Shown piece by piece: positions 1 through 11,221 of a stretch of DNA of 64,000 nucleotides. Position numbers and translations under genes: made by a program. Every line of letters begins with the position of its first letter. The first letter of the stretch is position 1. Origin of the DNA: Nelumbo lutea (Eukaryota; Streptophyta; Magnoliopsida; Proteales; Nelumbonaceae); contig JAKGHH010000001.1 of the NCBI GenBank assembly GCA_022828595.1, positions 72,536,401 through 72,600,400 on the forward strand, in the 5' to 3' direction. Under the pieces are notes generated by a model. It was not told the origin of the DNA and searched no databases. It worked only from the letters and a program-made list of their open reading frames with translations.

Positions 1-2
1 AT

Positions 3-2384
3 GGTCGTGAATATTTTCTAACTTCCTTTCAACAGTATTTAGAACAGCATGGCATCATTCATCAAACTTCTTGTGCATCCACTCCTCAACAAAATGGGGT
101 GGCTGAACGGAAGAACCGTCATCTCCTTGAAACAGCTTGGTCTATTCTTCATCATATGAGTGTTCCTAAACGGTTTTGGAGTGATGTTGTACTTACTGCG
201 TGTTTGCTCATTAATCGGATGCCCTCCTTTATTCTTCATGGTCGGCCTCCCTTCTCTATCTTGTTTCCCACCTTGTCTCCCTTTCCATTAACATCTCGTA
301 TCTTTGGCTGTGTGTGCTTTGTTCACAATCTGAGTCCTGGAATAAACAAATTGGATGCACACTCCATTAAGTGTGTCTTTCTTGGCTACTCTCGGACTCA
401 AAAAGGGTACAAGTGTTATAATCCCATTACTCGGAAGTGCTATGTTTGTCCTGATGTCACCTTTTTAGAGTCTGTTCCCTTCTTCTCAGGAACTGAAGCA
501 TCTTCGTCTCCACCTTTACTTCCTCTTCCTTTTCCGGTCAGTGATCCCGTTCCGGGTGTTCCTGTTGAAGTTGACTCGTCATCTCATCCAGTACAGATTC
601 CTACTGAACGACCACCAATTCGGCAAGTGTCTACACGTCGAACGACACCGGCCCCTCCTCCAACTTCTACCTTGTTCGTGGATCCTGTCGTTGCTCCTGT
701 TGCTGAACCTTCAGGACTTCACCTACCCATTGCCTTACGGAAAGGTAAACGTAGTTCTACTCTCCATCCCATTTCCAATTTTGTTTCAGTATCTCGCCTT
801 TCCGCCTCACATCGCCAGTTTGGTTCACTATAGTCATCTATTTCCATACCTAACAATGTCCAAGAGGCTCTTAGTTCACCTAGGTGGAGGCAGGCAATGG
901 AGGAGGAACTCTCTGCTCTTCAACATACTCACACGTGGGAGCTCACTACTCTTCCCCCTGGTAAGCATGTTGTGGGTTGTAAATGGGTGTATACTGTTAA
1001 ATACTTGCCAGATGGTAGTGTGGAGCGTTTGAAAGCCAGACTTGTTGCTAAAGGGTATTCACAGTTGTATGGAGTGGACTATATGGAGACCTTCTCTCCA
1101 GTGGCTAAGATTAGCTCTGCCCGTGTGTTAATTTCCCTGGCAGTTATGTATGATTGGCCCTTATTTCAACTTGACATAAAAAATGCCTTCCTTCATGGTG
1201 ACCTTATAGAGGAGGTATATATGGAGCAACCACCTAGGTCTGTTGCTCAGGGGGAGGCTGGTAAGGTGTGCAGACTGAAAAAGGCAATTTATGGGTTGAA
1301 ACAATCGCCTCGTGCTTGGTTCGGGAAGTTTAGTGAAGTGGTGAAAAATTTTGGAATGAAACAATGCCAGGTTGATCACTCAGTGTTCAGCTATGACTCA
1401 GAAGCTGGAAAGATTTTATTAGTGGTCTATGTGGATGATATTGTCATAACTGGCAGTGACAAATTGGGGATCCACAAACTCAAGGTTTTTCTGCAAAATC
1501 ATTTTCAAACAAAAGACTTTGGGACATTGAAGTATTTCTTGGGTATAGAAGTTGCTAGATCAAGACAAGGTGTAAACCTGTGCCAAAGAAAATATGTTCT
1601 CGATCTATTGGACGAAACAGGACTGTTAGGTGCAAAACCGGCTGAGACTCCTATGGAACCAAATGTTAAGTTGAGCGGTGATACATGGAGAATATTTGAT
1701 GATCCTGGAAGGTATAGACGACTAGTGGGGAAGCTGAACTATTTGACTATCACGAGACCAGACATCTCCTTTGCAGTTAGTGTGGTGAGCCAATTTATGC
1801 AGAACCCTCGTATATCTCACTGGGATGCAGTTCTTAGAATTGTAAGATATTTGAAGGGAGCTTCGGGTCGTGGGCTATTGTATAAACCAGGAGGAAAACT
1901 TGAAGTAGTTGGGTACACGAATGCAGATTGGGCGGGGTCTGTGTCTGATAGAAGATCTACTACAGGTTACTGCACATTTCTTGGAGGAAATCTTGTGATG
2001 TGGAAGAGTAAAAAGCAGACGGTTGTGGCTATAAGCAGTGCTGAAGCCAAGTACAGAGCCATGGCACACACTACATATGAATTAGTGTGGTTGAGGAATC
2101 TCCTACAAGAAATCGGGTTCCACATGGATAAACTTATGAAGTTGTACTGTGACAATCAAGCTGCGTTCCATATCTCATCCAACCCTGTTTTCCATGAGAG
2201 AACAAAGCACATAGAGATTGATTGCCACTTTGTGAGGGAGAAGGTTCTTACTAGAGAGATAAGCACAGAACATGTAAGCTCAGGTGATCAGTGGGCAGAT
2301 TTGTTTACAAAAGCCTTAAGCTCAGGGAGAATGAACTATATATGTAACAAGCTGGGATTATATGATATATATTCTCCAGCTTGA
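3..2384 (+). pseudogene. Copia retrotransposon pol, 3' part (integrase end, reverse transcriptase, RNase H)
   Basis: This is the 3' part of a Ty1/Copia polyprotein whose 5' part lies outside the window. The frame is open from base 3 and begins inside the integrase core: GREYF, then TPQQNGVAERKNRHLLE with the third catalytic acid. A Pro/Ser-rich linker follows, then the reverse transcriptase (WVYTVK, LDIKNAFLHG, YGLKQSPRAW, active site YVDDIVI near 1430) and the RNase H (ADWAGS, STTGYC, SSAEAKYRAMA). One in-frame TAG at 831-833 splits the frame just before the reverse transcriptase domain; reading continues in the same frame to TGA at 2382. The family usually reads AEAEYRAMA, so AEAKY looks like a G-to-A change. 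The element is recent but probably inactive. It is oriented opposite to the kinase exon at 3310-3714 and may sit in that gene's first intron. Confidence 0.93.
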
Positions 2385-2391
2385 GAGGGAG

Positions 2392-2670
2392 TGTTAGAGT
2401 TAGCCGAATAAGGGTAGATTAGTCATCTCACCTTGGTTAAGTTATGAACTTATGTGGCAGTCTTATTAGAGGTTCTCTGTCCCATACTTAAGTAAGGGCA
2501 GTTAAGTCCTTGTACATTTAATTAGAAGCCTAATCACTATTAAGAGGTCGACTGATAGGGTTTAGCTATCAAGTTCGACAGTTCTTTCATCTTCTTCTTC
2601 TTCTCTTCTCTTTCTTCTTCTCCTCTTCTCTTTCTTCTTCTCCTTACTGGTTCGGACTACTGTAGCTACA
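2392..2670 (+). repeat. 3' LTR of the Copia element
   Basis: The purine-rich tract GAGAGGGAG directly precedes TGTTAGAGTTAGCCG at 2392, the usual polypurine tract and LTR start. The LTR has a CT-rich 3' half (2583-2643). Its end is uncertain because a 146-bp tandem duplication starts near 2665. I placed the end at the CA of GCTACA (2670) as the best TG...CA fit. The 5' LTR lies outside the window, so length and target duplication cannot be checked. Confidence 0.7.
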
Positions 2671-2956
2671 GTAGAAACAATTTATTTACCATAGAAACGT
2701 AAATAACTTAAAAACCAATAACGTTCTGTTACTGGCCTATAGTCGTGCTCAAAAATGTAACTGAAAAAAATCTTAGATTATGTTAACTCCAAATGGGTAA
2801 CTTGGGTTTAGCTACAGTAGAAACAATTTATTTACCATAGAAACGTAAATAACTTAAAAACCAATAAAGTTCTGTTACTGGCCTATAGTCGTGCTCAAAA
2901 ATGTAACTGAAAAAAATCTTAGATTATGTTAACTCCAAATGGGTAACTTGAGTTTA
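2665..2956. repeat. 146-bp tandem duplication
   Basis: Two head-to-tail copies, 2665-2810 and 2811-2956, differ at only a few positions (for example ACG versus AAG after CCAATA). Each begins GCTACAGTAGAAAC and ends in GTTTA. They directly follow the Copia LTR. The near identity implies a recent duplication, perhaps linked to the insertion. Confidence 0.9.
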
Positions 2957-3309
2957 ATTGGTCTAAGATAATCAGGGAAAAATAAAGAGGATAGATTCTC
3001 AGAATTAGAAATAAAGGAACAAGTTTGTAATAAGCATAACAGTTCAAAGTTGCAAAAAAAATAACAAATAAGAGCAAGAAAGTCCAATATAGGATTGTGG
3101 TATTTAGGAACCATTGACCACAAACCCTTAAATTGTAAACGGGTGAATGGTTTTATGTAGAGGAAATTGTAGCAGGAGAATTTCTGTATCTTCGCTTATT
3201 AGAGAAATAGAAAACATATTGCAAATAAGACAGAATATCATTTTAAAATTTCAACTTTCAAGCGGTAACGTGGTAGCTTTTCCTCGAAATGGAGCTTATC
3301 CTAACGAAC
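2957..3309 (-). other. Probable 5' part of kinase intron 1
   Basis: AT-rich DNA directly downstream, in minus-strand sense, of the kinase exon. It begins with a good donor: exon CAG followed by GTTCGT, GT at 3308-3309. I found no kinase exon 2 in either strand of this stretch. The intron probably continues through the Copia element and beyond the window start. Confidence 0.5.
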
Positions 3310-3714
3310 CTGCACGATATTGGGATGAAGAAGACGCGAAAGCAAGTCAACTTCAGATTTGAACTGCTTCTCTAGCAAATTGCGGGTCTCCTGGTCATGG
3401 GTTGGGATCCTGACCATCTTCACCGCAACCGCCTTCTGTTTGTAAATTCCACGGTAAATCCTGCTGTGAGCACCAGAAGCGAATTTGTTTCCTATAAACA
3501 GCTGGGATAGATCTGCCGTCCATTCCTCCTTTTCTTCCTTCGATGCCTCAACGTTATCGGACTCCAGTAACATCGACCACGACTCTAAACTGTCAAATCT
3601 TTTCTTTTCTAAGTTCTCCATGTCGGAGTTTAGAGTGCTTGACGTGAAGGGAAAAGGTAGGGGCTTGCTCTTTTGTTTTCGAAGCCAGCGTGGCCGGAAA
3701 CAAGTCGTTGCCAT
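3310..3714 (-). CDS. Raf-like serine/threonine protein kinase (HT1/STY type), exon 1 only
   Basis: The 135 codons start at ATG 3712-3714 and end at a phase-0 splice donor (CAG|GTTCGT). A second possible start lies at Met32. The N-terminal region contains FDSLESWSMLLESDN, typical of the HT1-like group of plant Raf-type MAPKKK-like kinases. The kinase domain then begins: glycine-rich loop region FASGAHSRIYRG (about 78-89), the ATP-binding lysine in AVAVKMV (Lys99), and SEVDLLSRLLHPNIVQ at the end. These kinases phosphorylate Ser/Thr in the cytosol; Arabidopsis HT1 acts in CO2 control of stomata. The catalytic loop, DFG and C-lobe are missing here and should lie on exons beyond the window, past the Copia insertion. 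The gene may therefore be intact with a large intron, or a truncated relic. The reading frame itself shows no damage. Confidence 0.8.
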
Positions 3715-4671
3715 TCCTCGCCGACTTGAAAAAATTTAACTAGAGCTTTTTCTTCCCATAATTCAAATTGTCCGTAGGCAGAGAAGAAGCTGATTTAAGG
3801 ACATGGATTTTGAAGGAGAAGGGATGGAGTTTCATGGGTTCTGAGGAGAGTGGACTAATGAAATCGAAAAGAGAAACAAGAGAGGAAGAGAGAATTGGAG
3901 TTGTTTTATGTTTTAAAAGCATGAAGAGCTTTGAAGCTGGTATGCCAGCTACCACAAATCAATGTCCGCATGAGAAGAGGAGGAAAAAAAAAGGAGGATG
4001 GATTGGAGAAGAAGAGTTAAGAGATAAGTCAGATAAAATAGAAAGCATAGAGCATATTAATGGGGTTTATCTCTTCTGAGTCTCCTCTCTTTACTTGGAG
4101 TTAGAGGTTTTAGTTTGTATTTTTGCGAAGTTGGTTCAAAGCATAGCATACATACACCTCTCCCTCTCAGACTCTCACAAACACAAACAAATGCGGAATC
4201 AGATGACGATGAATTTAAAGAGGCTCATTCATGGATATCTCGTGAACGAGTGGTTCCAAAGTGCAAATGCTACAAAGACAGATAAAAAGGGAAAGCGAAA
4301 GCACAGCACTTTTGGAGAGAATCCACCCGCCATTTCTTTAGCTGTTACTGTTTAAATGGTTGACAAATAATAAAAAGGAATGGTTTAGCTATGTAGCGTT
4401 TGCGGAGTTTGAGAGATGGAGGGAAGGGAATTATACCCCCCTGGACCGGGTCCGGTCGGCCACACATCTTCTAGAGTCTAGATTCTAGACTAATTAATTT
4501 TAGTTAACGGCGCCTCTACTATGTAGATTCCCTCCGAATCCTGTTAAAAGGGTAAACTCGAAAAAACCCCTCTTCCATCAGTAATGTTACTTTACTACCA
4601 CAACTATCTAAAATTTCATATAATTCCCAACATTTTGGCTCTAAATCCGGTGTACTCTCGACCGGAGAGGG
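3715..4671. other. Upstream region of the kinase gene
   Basis: On the minus strand this would hold the kinase promoter and 5' UTR; it reads CT-rich in that direction around 3840-3900. I see no clear TATA box. At 4437-4510 there are short palindromic stretches (CTAGAGTCTAGATTCTAGAC and a GGACCGGGTCCGG core). No other coding region is supported; open frames here are short and repeat-like. Confidence 0.35.
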
Positions 4672-5105
4672 TAGGGTTGCAAACGGATCTGATCGAATCG
4701 GATATAGGCATATTCTAATTTTATTTGTTAATATAATATCTGGCAGATTTGAATCGAATTGGGATTATAATCGGATATTAAATAATATAAATAAATAAGA
4801 CTAAAAATAACCAAAATATTATATATTATTAATAAGATGAATTAAAAATGACTTTAACAATATATTTTATTAATAAAATGAATTGAATATTACTTGTATA
4901 AAACATTATAATTTGAACAAATGACAATTTGGTGAAAATGCAACATTAAGAACAACTTCAATGATAGATATAATATACTTTTTAAGTATGTATGAACATA
5001 TATATTTAAATCGTATTACATCGGATCGGATAGAGATAAATCCATATTTGATCCGATTATAAACGGATCAGATTTAATATGATTGAATTCAAATTCGAGA
5101 TTCCA
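4672..5105. mobile_element. Degenerate hAT-type miniature element, one end visible
   Basis: It begins TAGGGTTGCAAACGGATC and is full of GGATC/GATCGGAT motifs like the better preserved hAT element at 12488-13054. The core is AT-rich. The right end has decayed (GGATCAGATTTAATATG near 5076) and no matching terminal repeat or target duplication could be found, so the right border is approximate. Confidence 0.45.
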
Positions 5106-5608
5106 GCCATAGTGTGGGAAAGATCTCTTATTGGCCGCCCAATATCATGCAACTGATTTAAGTTAGAGTTGTATTTATCAAAATTGGCAGGGGGTGATCT
5201 TTGGTATCATGTCTTTTCGATATTATTAGTAATTTCTTTATCCATTATCTGTCCAACCACAATTGACATGATATCATTGTGCAAGAAGAGGATCTTCTCT
5301 TTAACTTGGAAGGATTTATAGTAAAAACCATTCCTCAAAGTATCAATACATCTTTGTCTATCGATGTTTTATATAATGTGTTTCTTTTTTATTTTTTCAA
5401 AATGATATTTTTATAAATATTTTTACATTTTTTAATAAATAAAATGAATAGTTCCCCTAAAACATCGTATCATTCAATCACCAATATAATACAATTTACC
5501 CGATACGAGGTGTATTGTATTGAAACTTATGAGCCTTGATGGAAAGTTTACAAATGTATTTTCATTAGGAAAATAAACGGAAAATAGTTGTATGCACATC
5601 ATTTGACA
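5106..5608. other. Intergenic, no feature recognised
   Basis: AT-rich unique-looking sequence with no coding potential and no terminal repeats that I could recognise. Confidence 0.4.
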
Positions 5609-5611
5609 TTA

Positions 5612-6314
5612 GGCTCCGTTTGGTTTGTGGGAAGATTTGGGTGGGATAGGAAAAGATAGGATGGGATGGTGTAAAAATTGATATTTCCATTGTTTGGTTT
5701 ATATGGGAAAATAGAAGGAAAAGTATCAAGAGAGATGGGAGTGTTGAGAAGGCAAATCGCCACTGCAACTCTTGGCAATAGCAACCAGAGAAAGAGGGAA
5801 ATGCAAAGGGGTGAAGAAAACAGCGATCAGAGAAAGAAACAGATCTGGTTCATTGCCATTGCACAATGAAGAAAACAGTGAAGGATTGTGACACCGTCGC
5901 TTCCTCTGTTCAAACAGGGAAGGCAATGAAAAGTATATGGTTGGTTACCGCTGTCAAAAGGAATGGGGACTGTTCGCTGTCGCCATTGGTCTGTGGTAAG
6001 GAGATTGTTCATCGCTAGTTCACCGTTGCTATCAAAAGGAAGGGGACTGTTCGCCACCGTCGCTAGTCTGTGGTAAGGAGGTTTGTCGCCTTAGTCCAAT
6101 TGAAGAAGAAGGCACATCCCTTCGAATGATTTTCTCGAGTTTTCCCACCAGAGTCACACTATTTTGGTGCGACCCCGAATCCACGATTTTGTGATCTCGC
6201 ATTCCACCTTTTTCTCATCCATCCCCCTATTTCCCTCAAAACAAATATGAGAAAAGGAAATATTTTTGGAATATTCCCTTTTTTTCATCCCCATCCCACA
6301 AACCAAACGGAGCC
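5612..6314. mobile_element. PIF/Harbinger-type MITE, 703 bp
   Basis: The ends are perfect inverted repeats: GGCTCCGTTTGGTTTGTGGGA at 5612 and its complement ending at 6314. They are flanked by TTA on both sides (5609-5611 and 6315-6317), the 3-bp duplication typical of PIF/Harbinger and Tourist elements. The interior encodes no transposase, so the element is non-autonomous. Confidence 0.85.
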
Positions 6315-6364
6315 TTAGTAAAATGCCCTAATTGATCGTAGAATTCCCCAAGAATGACAACTTA

Positions 6365-6668
6365 GGGCACGTTTGGTTTGCAAAAATAGGGGCCTATAAT
6401 TGGACATTCCGATTCTAAGTGTTTGGTTGGGTGGAATTAGAATCCCAATCTCATTCATGCTAGAATGGCATTCCCCCATTTGAGGGAATGATCATTCCTT
6501 CCCCCTCCCCTAGAAATGAGAATCCATTCCAGTGATTTCTAATTTCAATTCCAATTCTAGACTGAATGAAACAGGTGAAAGAAACAATCTGTTTCAATTT
6601 CAATTTCAAAGGATTTTGATTTTGATTCTAATTCTCATTCTAATTCCGACTGTGAACCAAACAGACCC
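6365..6668. mobile_element. PIF/Harbinger-type MITE, 304 bp
   Basis: Imperfect terminal inverted repeats, GGGCACGTTTGGTTTGCA on the left and the complement of GGGTCTGTTTGGTTCACA on the right. The flanks are TTA (6362-6364) and TCA (6669-6671), a 3-bp duplication with one change. The interior is rich in ATTCC/GGAAT runs and non-coding. Confidence 0.7.
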
Positions 6669-7031
6669 TCAATTGTTCCCAATTTTATGGTTGTGGTATC
6701 ATCTGTAGGTAGGGGAAAACTTTCGTTGTCGATAGGTGATAGGAATTCATGTCGCTTGTCAACCTCCTTGCAACACCTGTCCTCTTTCTTAAGAAATTTA
6801 AAAGTTAAAACATTCCTGTTAGATTTAACCTGGAATGTGGTATTAAGTAACATTAACGTGTAGTCTCAATTAACCTTTAATGTACTTCCATTTAATCTAA
6901 TATCCCAAATCCAAAAATATTTGCTTTTAATTTCTTTTTTAATTTAAAAAAAATAGGAAAACTATGAAAGTTGACCTTCTATCATATTTTCCCCTCTCAT
7001 CTCCTTGTGCCCCAACTCTTTCTTCTCTCCT

Positions 7032-7892
7032 GAATAGTAATCAATGCCTGCATGAGGGTCTCTCTGTGTGGGAGGCTGTGTTTCTCTCTTTGTGGGAGGA
7101 TTTTTCTCTCACATATATGGATCTGAGTTTTTATCTCTCACACTCTGCGTGAGTTTTCATTTATTTCTCTTCTATCGATCTTTGTTGGAGAGGTTCTTAG
7201 GTTAGATTTGAGAATTGATAGTTTTGATCCAGGCCTATCGAGTAGACTTGGGATCTTTGGTTCTATTCATTCTAATCTTAGTTTTCTCTCTGCCCTTTTT
7301 CTTATTTCTGTTGGGCCTTGGTCGAATTTGTGCGTGGTGTTCCTTTGGAGTTTGCCATGGGTATCAATTTGTTTTGTAATGATGTTATCCTTCTTGATAA
7401 GCATTTTTTCCAACGATCTTCGAGTTCTCTCCGAAATGCTCCAATTGTTTCAGTTTCTAAAACATGGATGGGTGATTTTTTTGCACATTTTATCCCTATA
7501 ATTACAAGTTACAACTTATTTTGTGCACTTTTGGCTTTTTGTGGGGTCAATTCCTTTAATGTTTGGACGGTGGAGCATTAGGGAGAGTTTTGTAATAAAA
7601 GGTGATCTTGGGCCTCTCTTGTTTTCACGTTTTCAATATTGCCATGGATTGGGTGCCATGGTACCTGTTTTCTCTATACCCCTTGAGAGTTTTGCATAGT
7701 TGATCCAGACTCATTTAGTAGGGAGACACATTTGCTAGCTTCATCTATGTTGGAGGCATTTAGATGACCTTTTTGGCATTTCTTAAATTTATGTTAATTG
7801 TAGAGATTTCTCGAATTGTTTTTGGCATTTCTTAATTTTTCTACTTTGTAATTTATGAATGAACTTGCCTTTTGGCATAAAAAAAAAAAAAA
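7032..7892 (+). mobile_element. 5'-truncated LINE-like insertion with poly-A tail
   Basis: The insert ends in an A-tract (7880-7892) after TGAATGAACTTGCCTTTTGGCAT, a sequence that resembles plant L1 3' ends. It is flanked by an exact 11-bp direct repeat, TCTTCTCTCCT, at 7021-7031 and 7893-7903. Poly-A plus a variable-length target duplication is the mark of LINE-machinery insertion. The open frames inside (such as 7318-7581) match nothing I know. It could instead be a retroposed transcript; the flanks are CT-rich, so chance similarity cannot be fully excluded. Confidence 0.6.
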
Positions 7893-7903
7893 TCTTCTCT
7901 CCT

Positions 7904-9554
7904 TTCTCTCCCATCTTGTATAGTTTTTACGGCCTAGACACCTCGTGGAGAATATATAAAAATAAATCTGTAAAGAGATTTCATTGGTGACCGGTGAATT
8001 TTCTCTTTCTAGTTCTCTTTTCGTTCATGTTAGAGTTTTTAAGAATTTTTTTTGTTGTTGAAATAGGAATTTTATTAGATCTCAGATATATTCATTCACT
8101 TTTCATATATACTACGATTAAAGCCTTAAATTTGTTAACATTTTAACACACCTATTAGTGTTGAGGCCTCACAACAACCACCCACAATATAAAATTATAA
8201 GGTATTTGAAATAACGAGTACGAGAAATCTAATAGAAGCAAAAAAGATGAAATCCAAACAAAGACAAATAAAACAAGCACCACAAAGACGAAAAAATTCA
8301 CATGATTCCGCCTTACTGCCTACGTCCATGGGAGAAACAAAATTTGTTCTTCACTATGAAAGAAAAATTGAAAACAATACAAGTACCTTGCAGCTTGCAG
8401 CCCAAACATGCCCTTATCCTTGTACACCCATTTTTTCTTTCCTCTCAACCCAAATAACAAAACAAGAGAAAAAATCCACTCTCACACTAAGAGCATTTTG
8501 CATTTTACTCTCATGTTTTCTTCCCCAAAAGCCTTAACCCTACATACAAAAAAAAGCTTTTATATGTGAAACCTCTTTAACCTAAAGAGGGACTATACCA
8601 ACCGTTAGATTAAAATTAATCCAGCGATTGTAAAATAAGACACAATTCCAATAGATAGCTCACTAGAAATAATGTTATGCTTAAACAAAAATGGGATCAA
8701 AATAAGAATTTACTAAAAAAGTCATTATTTTTATGGTATGAGAATTTCAAAATGAAGTTATGATAAAGATCCCAACTCAAATCAACCACTAGCACTTTGT
8801 CAACAGAATTTTAACCCCTTTTCCCAAAGTTTAAGATAAATTTCTCTATTCCTTAAGACTGTGTTTGATTTGAAGGAAAAAATAGGAAAATGAAGGGAAA
8901 TGTAGGAAAACCTATGTAAGTATGGAATTACATTATATTAAAAATCCAATATTGACAAGTTTTTCCATACGTCATGTGCCAACAATTCAAACATCAACAA
9001 AAAATAAAAAAAGGATCTTGAGGCCCCAAAACCACTTTTATATGAATAAAATTGATCCTAAATTGCTAATTCTATATTCACCCACAATCCCATTTGAATA
9101 TCCACATCAATTACTTGCTTATGTTTAGTTAATTAATTAATTAATAAGTAAAACCAGTGTTTTTAACCATCGTTGATCCAGAAAGTCAAACCATTTGGCT
9201 CAGGAATTGTTCAGGCAACTAGTTTTGTTTCACCTCTATTCTGTTTTTTGGCCAAAAACCGTTGACTTAATTAATAACCCAATGATCCAAACAGTCGAAC
9301 TATCCATTTGAACCGAATGATCAAATCACTGACCTAAAAATTGGTAGTCAAAGCGGTTTTAGTTCGGGTCGGTTTTTAAAATGAGGTGTCTAGGCTGAAA
9401 CAATGATGTAAGAGGGGAGAGAAAGGAGAGAAGAAAGACTTGGAGCACAAAGTGATGAGAGGGAAAGGATGATCAAAGGCTTTCTGATTTTGGCTTGGTT
9501 TCAAATTTGAAGGTTTTTCCCTTTAAAAAAATGAAAATGAAATAAAAATAAATA
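7904..9554. other. Interior of the Mutator-like element, no gene recognised
   Basis: AT-rich sequence. Around 9150-9395 there is a patch with repeated CCATTTGG/CAAACGG/TGATCC words that ends GGTCGGTTTTTAAAATGAG, similar in style to the hAT MITE at 49912-50188 but too decayed to delimit. At 8862-8915 a GTGTTTGATTTGAAGGAAAA stretch looks like one end of a PIF-type MITE. Confidence 0.35.
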
Positions 9555-9757
9555 TTTTTTATTTGACATATTAGGTTAAGTGGAAGTACGTTAAAGGTTA
9601 ACGGAGACTATAAACGTTAATATTACTTATTACGACATTAGAGGTTAAATCTAAGAAGGTTTTAACTTTTAAATTTCTTAAGAAATAGGAAAGGTGTCAC
9701 AAGGAGGTTGACAAGCAACAGGAATTCCTGTCACCTGTCGACAATGAAAGTTTTCCC

Positions 9758-10340
9758 TTAAGTAGATTCAAGTCTTGTTTTGTGTGTTTGTTCTCTTCTG
9801 TTGTTGAGTTTTGAGAACAAAATCCCACTACATGTGTAAAACAAATAAGGTTAATTTGGTCATCTTATTCTGTTGTTTTCTTTTATATATTTTTTGTTTG
9901 TTTTTTAAGCCCCAAACTGAGGGGAGGCCACCATAAATTTTATTAAGGTGGCATAACTTAGCTTGTGGAAAGTTCGGGGGGCACCTACGACTTCTGATAA
10001 TTTATTATATCATAAATTGATGCATTCACATCACAAAAGGGTCTTTTTGAGTTTATCCTAATTAAAATTAGGGTAAAAGATAAAAAACTTACCCTATATT
10101 TTTCTGACAATCATATAAACCTCCTCATAGCTTTTAAAAATGTAGAGTTGCCTCTCTTCCATTAGTGATATAAAACATTTACTTTTTCAAATGTCAAAAT
10201 TACCATTGAAAACGTTTTTATAATTGGGAATTGGGAACCCAAGACGTATTATCCTCTGAGAAGAAACCCAAGACGAAACAACTTCCATGCCCCCTTTTTA
10301 ATCTCAGAGACCTTGGTGGAAATCTTACCTTCTTTTAAAA
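9758..10340. other. Intergenic, no feature recognised
   Basis: AT-rich sequence without a supportable gene or clear repeat end. Confidence 0.4.
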
Positions 10341-11221
10341 GGCTCCATTTGATTTGTGGGATGTGAAGGGTAAAATAGAATGTTCTCAAATATTCTTTCT
10401 TTCTCATGTTTGGTTTGTATGGTGTCATGAGATGGGATGGGGAAAATGTGGGATTAGATATCTCAATAATTGGGAATTGGGATATGGAACCCCACTATTT
10501 TGGTGAAAAACAAGTGGGAGTGGAGAGATGAACTTGTTTAACAGGAAAAAGCAAATTCTTGTAGTATTTGTAAGAGTTAATATTATACCCATACCCATTA
10601 ATAAATTATTAATAATTTAATAAATAAATATTTAATTTATTAACTAAAGTCATGAGTATCAATAAAATAAAATATTAATAATAAATTCTAAAATAATAAA
10701 AATTAAAACGTAATTAATGTTAATAGTTAATTAACTATTTATTAACATTCATTAATTGATAATGAAATACTAAATAATAAAAATATTATTAAATCATTAA
10801 TAATTAGCAACAAAATAGATAACAATTAATTAAGTAAGTAATGAATTAAATCATTGATCTATAATTAGTTTACTTAATAAATAATTAAATAATAAAAATG
10901 TTAATCAATTCAAAATAATTAGCAATACAAAATAAAATTATTGATTAATTCATAACGAATATTAATAAAATAACATAATGAATTAAAATTTGAATATTGA
11001 TTATTAAGTAATAATTAATTAACTAATTATCAATATTAGTTAATTATAAAGATAATAAAAAATATTGATAAAATAATAAATGATATTACTAATTACCTAT
11101 TTAATTAATTAATAATTGATATTGGGGATGATTTTCCCACTAATGGAATGTGAAAAATTTCCACCATTTTCCCTATCTCATCCCATCCATTTACATCACA
11201 CCAAAATCTTCCCTCAAATAC
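10341..11221. mobile_element. PIF-like AT-rich element, copy 1
   Basis: The left end, GGCTCCATTTGATTTGTGGGATG, and the following 200 bp closely match 48130-48350 (shared blocks: TTTTGGTGGAAAACAAGTGG type, CTTGTAGCATTT, AAGAGTTAATA). The core is several hundred bases of TTAAT/AATTAA words. The right part (CACCATTTTCCC...CACACCAAAATCTTCCC) matches the right end of the other copy. The right terminus is degenerate. No transposase is encoded. Confidence 0.65.

Larger units (their letters stand above)
6713..9757. mobile_element. Mutator-like element with about 200-bp inverted repeats, no transposase
   Basis: The left arm (6713-about 6920, GGGAAAACTTTCGTTGTCGA...) and right arm (about 9555-9757, ending ...CGACAATGAAAGTTTTCCC) are long inverted repeats. 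They share blocks such as GTCAACCTCCTTG, TCTTAAGAAATTTAAAAGTT and AACCTTTAATGTACTTCCA. Long inverted repeats are typical of Mutator-like elements. I saw no clean 9-bp target duplication (flanks TGTAGGTAG and TTAAGTAGA are only loosely alike). The 2.6 kb between the arms holds a LINE-like insertion (7032-7892) and otherwise no recognisable gene. Confidence 0.65.

Noticed and set aside
3768..4355. Plus-strand frames of 103 and 86 aa upstream of the kinase
   Set aside because: Low-complexity Lys/Glu/Arg-rich text, opposite to the kinase 5' UTR region, with no domain and no splice pattern.
5678..6057. Several 60-76 aa frames around 5.7-6.1 kb
   Set aside because: They lie inside the PIF-type MITE (5612-6314) and occur on both strands; the element is non-coding.
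7208..7581. Open frames of 97 and 87 aa as host genes
   Set aside because: They overlap in different frames inside a LINE-like insert with poly-A tail and match no known family.
9150..9395. hAT MITE like 49912-50188
   Set aside because: Similar words and a similar last segment, but neither end nor an 8-bp duplication can be defined.
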